A stretch of 7,355 bases of DNA from positions 1 to 7,355 of the forward strand of contig JAGGYO010000056.1 in assembly GCA_021162505.1 (NCBI GenBank), read 5' to 3'. Below the pieces are notes generated by a model, which saw only the letters and a program-made list of their open reading frames with translations, made no database searches and was not told the origin of the DNA. Position 1 is the stretch's first letter. Every line of letters begins with the position of its first letter. Made by a program: the position numbers and the translations under genes. Positions 1 to 5,092 of the stretch are shown here, piece after piece. The DNA is from a bacterium (GTDB taxonomy: Bacteria > AUK180).

Positions 1-1489
1 ATCCGTTTGTCTGATAGTATTCATGGATATGATTTTCAAGATACCAGTAAACAGGAAATGGATATCCAGCATTAAACCATGCTTGGTCAAGATACCACGG
101 ATCTAAGAGAAACACTGCCCAAAGAAGATCCGTATGGATTCTTTGAATATCAAATCCTCCTTTAATCTTATGTCCGGTATAATGATCTGATGAAAGATCA
201 AATCTGATCTCACTATTAACCGATCTTGATCTTTGGTGAGCCCAAAAATCGCCTTCACCGATCTCATCTATTGGTTTTACATCATTTATCAAATCAACTG
301 GTTCGCCAGATGAATTATCAATAGCATGAGCACCGTAATCAATTCCTGAATTGAACCAGGATAATGCTAATTTAAAATATGTATCGGATGTTATGGACCT
401 ATTATAAAGCAAATGATGAAATCTATTGGATTGATGCTGTACCGGCCAACCGGTAAGATCTGCATATCTATGTGATAATCTTATCCATGCAAATCCATAT
501 TGCGTATGATAGGACAATCTATCGGTAGGTGATATCTTATAATCAAGTTTTAAATGATAATCATGAAATTCTTCATATTTATCATTTTGATAGCCCGAAT
601 GTGTAGAACAATTGGCAAGGAATACCTGACCTGTAAAAATAAAACCTAATTTATCTTTAAAAATAAACGGTGCAGGACCTTCAATATCCCAATTATATTC
701 TTCTTCACCAAGCTTTCTATACCTTTCAACATCACCGAACAAGTCGGGAATGGCTTTAGCTGTATTCACGCTTGCCATGACCTTGTATTTCTTGGTCTCA
801 GGTGTTGCAGAAACGGTATTTATTACACCACCGAGTGCATTACCATACTCGGCATCAAAAGAACCTGTAATAACATCAACCTCACCCATAATGGATTTGG
901 CATTAATTACAGAACCAAATGTATTATGGAATGGATCCATAATTGAAAGACCGTCAAGCAGGAAAGTTGTATTACTTTCTCTCGTTCCTCTGATCTTCAT
1001 TTGACCGTCTTCATTTGTAACAACTCCGGGAGCAATTTGCGCTGCTCTGAAGATATCCCTTGAAGACATATCAATGATCATAGAATGATCGATCTTTGTA
1101 ACGGCACCTATTTGATCCTTGTTAACAAGTAATCTTGATGCTGTAACAATAATTGGGTTTTTGATCTCTACCGGTGAAGATTTTAGTTCAACACTGAGTG
1201 TTGTGGTCTGATCCAAAGATACATAAATATCTTGAATAGATACAGATTGATAACCAAGTTTTTCAACTAATAGGGAATATTGTCCCACTGCAAGTCCGGC
1301 AACTAAAAATAGACCGGATGAATCCGTACCAGTGGAAAGTCCTGTTTCCACGACGGTAACCTTTGCACTCTCAACTGGCACACCTGTATCTTTGTCAAGG
1401 ACGAATCCCATAATGGTACCCGTAGTACCTGCAAAGATGGTGACCATACCAAGTACAAACAACAAAATAACTAGTAAGGGTCTTTTCAC
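1..1489 (-). CDS. TonB-dependent outer-membrane receptor, N-terminal 496 residues (cut by window edge)
   Basis: The frame is open from a GTG start at 1489 to the left edge, so only the N-terminal part is present; such receptors usually have about 800-1000 residues. Residues 1-20 form a signal peptide (basic start, hydrophobic core ending near TIFAG). Residues about 22-105 resemble a carboxypeptidase-regulatory-like/CNA-B beta-sandwich (GTIMGFVLDKDTGVPVESA, then GQYSLLVEKLGY). Residues about 108-230 form the plug domain, with the typical pieces IIVTASR, QIAPGV, MKIRGTRESNTTFLLDG and FDAEYGNALGGVINTVS. Strands of the outer-membrane barrel follow, including GPAPFIFKDKLGFIFTG. The family imports scarce ligands across the outer membrane using TonB energy; the ligand here cannot be told. 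GTG is chosen because AGGAGG lies 6 bases upstream, the signal peptide starts there, and the nearby ATG is followed at once by TGA. It has its own strong promoter and is probably not expressed only from the dtd transcript. Confidence 0.93.
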   Translation of the reverse strand, partial: MKRPLLVILLFVLGMVTIFAGTTGTIMGFVLDKDTGVPVESAKVTVVETGLSTGTDSSGLFLVAGLAVGQYSLLVEKLGYQSVSIQDIYVSLDQTTTLSVELKSSPVEIKNPIIVTASRLLVNKDQIGAVTKIDHSMIIDMSSRDIFRAAQIAPGVVTNEDGQMKIRGTRESNTTFLLDGLSIMDPFHNTFGSVINAKSIMGEVDVITGSFDAEYGNALGGVINTVSATPETKKYKVMASVNTAKAIPDLFGDVERYRKLGEEEYNWDIEGPAPFIFKDKLGFIFTGQVFLANCSTHSGYQNDKYEEFHDYHLKLDYKISPTDRLSYHTQYGFAWIRLSHRYADLTGWPVQHQSNRFHHLLYNRSITSDTYFKLALSWFNSGIDYGAHAIDNSSGEPVDLINDVKPIDEIGEGDFWAHQRSRSVNSEIRFDLSSDHYTGHKIKGGFDIQRIHTDLLWAVFLLDPWYLDQAWFNAGYPFPVYWYLENHIHEYYQTNG

Positions 1490-1495
1490 ATTCTG

Positions 1496-1501
1496 CCTCC
1501 T
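1496..1501 (-). promoter_or_regulatory. Shine-Dalgarno site of the TonB-dependent receptor
   Basis: AGGAGG on the minus strand, with 6 bases between it and the GTG start at 1489. It decides the start in favour of GTG: the ATG three bases further upstream (its G is the first base of the GTG) is out of frame and reads directly into TGA. Confidence 0.85.
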
Positions 1502-1516
1502 GTCATATGATACTGT

Positions 1517-1545
1517 ATTATAATACTTTTTGTTTTCTTTGTCAA
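1517..1545 (-). promoter_or_regulatory. Consensus sigma-70 promoter of the receptor gene
   Basis: On the minus strand, TTGACA (1540-1545) is followed after exactly 17 bases by TATAAT (1517-1522): all twelve consensus bases with the ideal spacer. The predicted transcript starts near 1510, giving a leader of about 20 bases that contains the AGGAGG site. The -35 box overlaps the TGA stop codon of dtd (1542-1544), so the promoter begins inside the upstream gene. Confidence 0.85.
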
Positions 1546-1994
1546 GTATCGTTGTCAAATTTTTGCAAATTTATTGTAAAGGGTCCATCATTGATCAGCT
1601 GAACTTGCATATATTCTCCGAATATCCCTGATTTTACAACAATCTTTTTCTTCTTTAACAATTCAATAAATTCACTATAATATTTTTTTGCAAGGTCCTT
1701 CTTTAATGCAAGATCAAAGGAAGGGCGACTTCCTTTTTTGGTTTTTGCACATAGAGTGAATTGGGAAACGACTAATATTTCACCATTTATTTCTTTAATG
1801 CTCAGATTGGTTTTTCCTTTATCGTCTTCAAAAACCCTAAGATTTAGTATTTTGTTCACAAAATACCCTAACATTTCTTCTTTGAAATCTTTGCAAAAAC
1901 CCACCAAAAGGAGATATCCTTTGCCTATTTCACCGATAATTTCATCGTTTACCTTAACGGATGCTTTCTTTACTCTTTGTAGAACAATACGCAT
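1542..1994 (-). CDS. dtd: D-aminoacyl-tRNA deacylase (D-Tyr-tRNA deacylase)
   Basis: A 150-residue protein, the usual length of the bacterial DTD family, and complete. The enzyme is cytoplasmic and hydrolyses D-amino acids (and glycine mischarged on tRNA-Ala) from tRNA, protecting translation from wrong-handed residues. Visible signatures: the N-terminal MRIVLQRVKKASVKV strand; the SQFT motif at residues 77-80, whose Thr80 is at the conserved active-site position; the KKGSRPSF segment at 87-93; and the C-terminal NDGPFT at 135-140, which carries the Gly-cisPro pair (G137-P138) that rejects L-amino acids. The ATG lies one base after the argF stop codon and has no Shine-Dalgarno site directly before it, so translation probably depends on coupling to argF. 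Its stop codon overlaps the next gene's -35 box. Confidence 0.97.
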   Translation of the reverse strand: MRIVLQRVKKASVKVNDEIIGEIGKGYLLLVGFCKDFKEEMLGYFVNKILNLRVFEDDKGKTNLSIKEINGEILVVSQFTLCAKTKKGSRPSFDLALKKDLAKKYYSEFIELLKKKKIVVKSGIFGEYMQVQLINDGPFTINLQKFDNDT

Positions 1995-1995
1995 A

Positions 1996-2925
1996 TTATT
2001 TCATCAATAGATATAAAATTCCTTTTTGTAAATGAAGACGATTTTCTGCTTCCTGAAATGCTACGGAATGCTTTGCATCATCAATAACATCATCCGTGAT
2101 CTCCTCTCCCCGATGTGCCGGTAAACAATGCATTACCAATACATCCTTATCCGCATGGTCTATGAGCTCTCTATTCACTTGATATGGCTTGAATATTTTT
2201 ACTCGAGCATCATGTTCTTCTTCTTGGCCCATTGAAGCCCAAACATCGGTATATACCAGATCAACATCCTTTACCGCTTCAACAGGATCTGTGAATAATT
2301 TTAATGTGCAATTATTATTTCCTGCGATCTTTTTTGCATCTTCAAATATTTCTTTATTGACTTCATAGCCCTTGGGTGAAGCAATATTGAGATTCATCCC
2401 AGTCCTTGCAGCACCATAAAGCCATGAATGAGCCATATTATTGCCATCTCCCACATATGTTACCGTTGCACCTTTTACATTTCCTCTTTCCTCATAGAAT
2501 GTAAAAATATCAGTTAATACCTGACAGGGATGTAGAAGATCCGTCAAACCATTTATAACCGGAATAGTGGAATACTCTGCAAGTTTCAGAACATCATCAT
2601 GTGAAAATGTCCTTATCATGATCCCGTCCAAATATCCCGACATTACCCTTGCAGTATCCTCAATTGTCTCTCCACGACCCGTCTGTAAGTTCCTTTTGGT
2701 GTCAAGATATAATGCATATCCTCCCAATTGATACATACCTACTTCAAAGGATATTCTTGTTCTTGTAGAAGATTTTGCAAACATCATTCCCAATGTTTTA
2801 CCGGCCAAAGGGTGAAATTCAACATTGGTTTTTTGATAACCCTTAATTTTTTCGGCTGTATAAAGCAAATGCTCTATCTCTTTTTCCGTCCAATCTTTTA
2901 TTGATACCAAATCTCTTTTATTCAT
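1996..2925 (-). CDS. argF: Ornithine carbamoyltransferase
   Basis: Cytoplasmic enzyme joining carbamoyl phosphate and L-ornithine to give citrulline, normally in arginine synthesis; the reverse, catabolic role (arcB) cannot be ruled out from sequence. The 309-residue protein has the full motif set: STRTR at residues 53-57 (carbamoyl-phosphate binding), GRGETIEDTARV at 83-94, HPCQ at 132-135, DVWASMG at 227-233 with the SMG loop that closes over ornithine, MHCLPAHRGEEI at 265-276 with the catalytic cysteine C267, and QEAENRLHLQKG near the C-terminus. The length is normal. An ATG at 2937 would add four residues, but it overlaps the GGAGG ribosome site, which is correctly spaced for the ATG at 2925, so I take the latter. 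dtd follows after one base. No other arg gene is visible in the window, so it appears separated from the rest of the pathway. Confidence 0.96.
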   Translation of the reverse strand: MNKRDLVSIKDWTEKEIEHLLYTAEKIKGYQKTNVEFHPLAGKTLGMMFAKSSTRTRISFEVGMYQLGGYALYLDTKRNLQTGRGETIEDTARVMSGYLDGIMIRTFSHDDVLKLAEYSTIPVINGLTDLLHPCQVLTDIFTFYEERGNVKGATVTYVGDGNNMAHSWLYGAARTGMNLNIASPKGYEVNKEIFEDAKKIAGNNNCTLKLFTDPVEAVKDVDLVYTDVWASMGQEEEHDARVKIFKPYQVNRELIDHADKDVLVMHCLPAHRGEEITDDVIDDAKHSVAFQEAENRLHLQKGILYLLMK

Positions 2926-2930
2926 AGCAA

Positions 2931-2935
2931 CCTCC
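2931..2935 (-). promoter_or_regulatory. Shine-Dalgarno site fixing the argF start
   Basis: GGAGG on the minus strand, 5 bases before the ATG at 2925. It covers the G of the upstream in-frame ATG (2937-2935), so that ATG cannot use it; this favours the shorter 309-residue protein. Confidence 0.8.
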
Positions 2936-2947
2936 ATTATTTTTCTT

Positions 2948-2975
2948 ATAATAACATCTTAAAATTTTAAGTCAA
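2948..2975 (-). promoter_or_regulatory. Probable sigma-70 promoter of argF-dtd
   Basis: On the minus strand, TTGACT (2970-2975) and TATTAT (2948-2953) are separated by 16 bases, five of six matches at each box. The predicted start lies near 2941, giving a short leader that contains the GGAGG site. The -35 box and much of the spacer lie inside the last codons of the glycosyltransferase gene (stop at 2959-2961), so argF-dtd can be transcribed independently of it. Confidence 0.6.
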
Positions 2976-4167
2976 GAAAATTTTTATATTTTTCCAAAAT
3001 TGCGGGCCAACTCATGTCATTACGGTAGTATTCATAGGCATTATTAGATAGCAACTCTCTCTTTTCAATTAAATTATTTGAAAATAGATCCTTGAAATTT
3101 TCCTTAAAAGGAGTTTTAATTATAAAACCCGTTTCACTATTTTTAACATTTTGCGATAAGCCACCGACATCATATACAATAACAGGGGTGTGCAAAGAAT
3201 ATGATAAAGAGATCAGCGCGGATTGTGTTGCCTCTTTATATGGCAAGATCAGGAAATCAATATCACGAAAGATATTAGGAATATCTTCATTTGGAACATA
3301 ACCAAGCTTCAATGAAATTTTATCCTTGTTCTTACTATTATTGACCAATTTTTCAATTACACTTTTCCTATCTTTCTCGATATTACCGACTATTTTTAAA
3401 TGAAGATCAAAATTATTGTTATTATAAAAAGATAAAAATTCTTCTAATCCTTTATAGGGTCTTATATACCCAAAGAAAAGTAGCGTTAAATAAGGATTCC
3501 TATCTTTTTTAATATCTTTGAATTCCAGAACATTTCCCATTTTCATTAAATGTACTTTATTGCTTTTTATTTTGTAATTTCTTTCTATCATTACCTTATC
3601 ATAATCAGAGTGTGTGAAAAAATTATCTATATGCTCATCCAATTTCTCATAGAAATCCACAATATAAGCATTTATTCCACTATGAGGTGCCCAATTGTGA
3701 AATGTAAAAAATATTTTTATGCCCATTTTCCTGATCTTTTCAAGATAATAGAACTGTTCGGGATAATAATCCCACAACCATTGGATATGCAAAACATTGA
3801 TCCTTTCTTTTTTCAAGATATTTAGGATCTTTTTCCACAAAGATTTAACGCCTCTAAGGGAGTTGTGATTTCCGGTTTTTACATTATTTATACCTTTTTG
3901 AGTTGCCGGCTTTCTATTTCTTTTTAAAAGCTTTTTCACATAAAAAGCAATTTTCATCATACCGCTATAAGGTTCAATTTCATATTTTTTTCCATATTTT
4001 AAGTGCATTTCTGATTTTTTTGAAGTTATGAGTATGGAGGGAATGCCGGCTTTTGACAATTCATCAACATATTTAGCAGAATATTGATGTATTCCACCCT
4101 GCCCGGTAAATTCAAGAAAAGCTATATGGGGACGGGGGTTCACTTTTTCACTTTTTTTTATTCTCAT
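2959..4167 (-). CDS. GT4-type (GT-B fold) glycosyltransferase with a start region supplied by a transposon end
   Basis: About 402 residues. The N-terminal Rossmann half begins with HIAFLEFTGQGGIHQYS, where the GQGGI loop is at the acceptor-site position. The C-terminal half has LLFFGYIRPYKGLEEFL at about residues 230-245 (counted from the ATG) with the R..K of the donor site, and ILPYKEATQSALISLSYSL followed by PVIVYDVGGL near 308-337. In that last block the first glutamate of the EX7E motif is kept and the second position is Ser, as in the 'ATQSG' GT4 subgroup. It probably transfers a sugar from an NDP-sugar to a surface glycan or lipid; donor and acceptor are unknown. Codons for SEKVNPRP, just before the first conserved strand, lie in the transposon inverted repeat, and all candidate starts (TTG 4170, ATG 4167, GTG 4143) are in the element. 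None has a clear ribosome site. The frame overlaps the transposase 3' end, so coupled translation is likely. Confidence 0.88.
   Translation of the reverse strand: MRIKKSEKVNPRPHIAFLEFTGQGGIHQYSAKYVDELSKAGIPSILITSKKSEMHLKYGKKYEIEPYSGMMKIAFYVKKLLKRNRKPATQKGINNVKTGNHNSLRGVKSLWKKILNILKKERINVLHIQWLWDYYPEQFYYLEKIRKMGIKIFFTFHNWAPHSGINAYIVDFYEKLDEHIDNFFTHSDYDKVMIERNYKIKSNKVHLMKMGNVLEFKDIKKDRNPYLTLLFFGYIRPYKGLEEFLSFYNNNNFDLHLKIVGNIEKDRKSVIEKLVNNSKNKDKISLKLGYVPNEDIPNIFRDIDFLILPYKEATQSALISLSYSLHTPVIVYDVGGLSQNVKNSETGFIIKTPFKENFKDLFSNNLIEKRELLSNNAYEYYRNDMSWPAILEKYKNFLDLKF
4126..4156. repeat. Left inverted repeat of the transposase unit (REP-like)
   Basis: This is the exact reverse complement of 5036-5066 over 31 bases: ATGGGGAC, GGGGG, then TTCACTTTTTCACTTTTT. 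On the minus strand it contains the transposase stop codon (TGA, 4150-4148) and, in another frame, the glycosyltransferase codons for SEKVNPRPH. The inner half is itself periodic, with GTGAAAAA followed by GTGAACCC on the minus strand. Confidence 0.93.
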
Positions 4168-4993
4168 CAACTTGTTTTAAAACTTTTGTAACCCAAGAAT
4201 TCGCTCGTTCAAAAACACGGGCTATATCTGAACGAGAATACCCCATAATAAATAATTCTTTCACAATTTTCCTTTGCATATTACTATATGTTCTATTCCA
4301 TTTGATGCTTTTTAAATCAATTATTGTCAATCCGTATTTATTTAAAAATCCTTCTAAGTCTTTGTTAATATTGCTTGTTCTTTTTCTTCTTTCTGAAAAT
4401 TTTCCCTTACTGATCGTTTTTTTTCTCTTTTCGAATAAGTTGTAATTCTCTTCATTTCCAATTGCATCTTTATATGTTTCGAAATAAGAATCATGAATAT
4501 TCTTCTCATCTTCATAATTATCAATTCTTTTCACAGGCACACCAACATTAGTTCCATTTTTATAAAATAAATAACTCGAGAATTTATAATCTTCAAGATT
4601 TTTAACCATTCCGGCTTTTACTGGATTCATATGTATATATTGAACAATGTTCAATAAATACTTCTCATTTAAAACAATATAAGATTTATACCGACCTTGA
4701 AATACATGTCCTACCGTTCCGTATTTTTTGTTGAAATAAATAGCATATCTGGAATTTAAAGATAGCATAAATTTGTATAAGGAATCATTTGATCGATAAA
4801 CTAGTAGGTGAAAATGATTGGTCATCAAGCAAAAAGCATATAATTTAATATCGTATTCTAAAAGAGTTTTAACAAGGATTATTAAAAAAGATAATTTATC
4901 CGCCGGTGAAAAAAATATTGGGTTTTTTCTTTGACCTCTCCCTATAATATGGTAATAATGATCTTTAATATCAAGTCTTGCTTTCCTTGCCAT
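4148..4993 (-). CDS. REP-associated tyrosine transposase (RAYT, Y1_Tnp/HUH family)
   Basis: From the ATG at 4993 the protein has 281 residues. The N-terminal Y1 transposase domain begins MARKARLDIKDHYYHIIGRG. The metal-binding HUH motif is seen as MTNHFHLLV (H60, H62), and the helix NSRYAIYFNKKYGTVGHVFQGRYKS contains the candidate nucleophilic tyrosines Y83 and Y86, followed by YIHMNPVKAGMV. Family members nick and join single-stranded DNA at REP-like hairpins. The C-terminal third is basic and ends in a helix-turn-helix-like segment at about 244-273 (LFIMGYSRSDIARVFERA, then WVTKVLKQ), a common extra domain in RAYTs. All key residues are present with no frameshift, so it may be active. A TTG at 5008 would add five residues, but it lies across the predicted -10 box, so ATG 4993 is preferred. 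Confidence 0.93.
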   Translation of the reverse strand: MARKARLDIKDHYYHIIGRGQRKNPIFFSPADKLSFLIILVKTLLEYDIKLYAFCLMTNHFHLLVYRSNDSLYKFMLSLNSRYAIYFNKKYGTVGHVFQGRYKSYIVLNEKYLLNIVQYIHMNPVKAGMVKNLEDYKFSSYLFYKNGTNVGVPVKRIDNYEDEKNIHDSYFETYKDAIGNEENYNLFEKRKKTISKGKFSERRKRTSNINKDLEGFLNKYGLTIIDLKSIKWNRTYSNMQRKIVKELFIMGYSRSDIARVFERANSWVTKVLKQVDENKKK

Positions 4994-4999
4994 GATGTT

Positions 5000-5027
5000 A
5001 TTATACAAAATAAATAAAAAAATTCAA
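5000..5027 (-). promoter_or_regulatory. Transposase promoter, predicted leaderless start
   Basis: On the minus strand, TTGAAT (5022-5027) and a perfect TATAAT (5000-5005) are 16 bases apart. The -10 box ends six bases before the ATG at 4993, so the first transcribed base should be at or next to the A of that ATG. There is no Shine-Dalgarno sequence in between, which fits a leaderless message. Confidence 0.65.
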
Positions 5028-5035
5028 ATTTTTTT

Positions 5036-5066
5036 AAAAAGTGAAAAAGTGAACCCCCGTCCCCAT
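5036..5066. repeat. Right inverted repeat of the transposase unit (REP-like)
   Basis: Exact 31-base reverse complement of the left repeat. Its outer end stops 15 bases before the TATAAT of the plus-strand gene, so it covers the place where a -35 box would lie. Confidence 0.93.
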
Positions 5067-5078
5067 TTTTACATTTTT

Positions 5079-5087
5079 TGGTATAAT
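5079..5087 (+). promoter_or_regulatory. Extended -10 promoter of the exported Fn3 protein gene
   Basis: TATAAT (5082-5087) is preceded by TGG, the TGn of an extended -10 promoter. No -35 match exists at 16-18 bases spacing; that position is the GTCCCC of the transposon repeat. Only five bases separate the box from the ATG at 5093, so transcription should begin at or next to the start codon. AAGGA (5088-5092) touches the ATG and is too close to act as a normal Shine-Dalgarno site. Confidence 0.6.
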
Positions 5088-5092
5088 AAGGA

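Larger units (their letters stand above)
4126..5066 (-). mobile_element. REP-associated tyrosine transposase unit bounded by 31-bp inverted repeats
   Basis: A 941-bp unit made of one Y1/HUH transposase gene and two perfect 31-bp inverted repeats whose outer ends read ATGGGGACGGGGG on each side. The 5' promoter of the transposase lies inside the right end and its stop codon inside the left repeat, so the unit is self-contained. No target-site duplication is expected for HUH transposases, and I see none. IS200/IS605 members usually have subterminal hairpins rather than terminal inverted repeats, while RAYT genes are typically flanked by inversely oriented REP sequences; the layout here fits the second pattern. 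It sits exactly between the start of the glycosyltransferase and the start of the divergent plus-strand gene. Confidence 0.8.

Noticed and set aside
1738..2010. Plus-strand ORF opposite dtd and the argF end
   Set aside because: It is antisense to two clear, conserved genes, with no ribosome site or family resemblance; the same holds for the other long antisense frames across the window.
4126..5066. Classical DDE insertion sequence with terminal inverted repeats and target duplication
   Set aside because: The encoded enzyme is a Y1/HUH transposase (HFH motif and tyrosine helix), not DDE, and no target-site duplication flanks the repeats.
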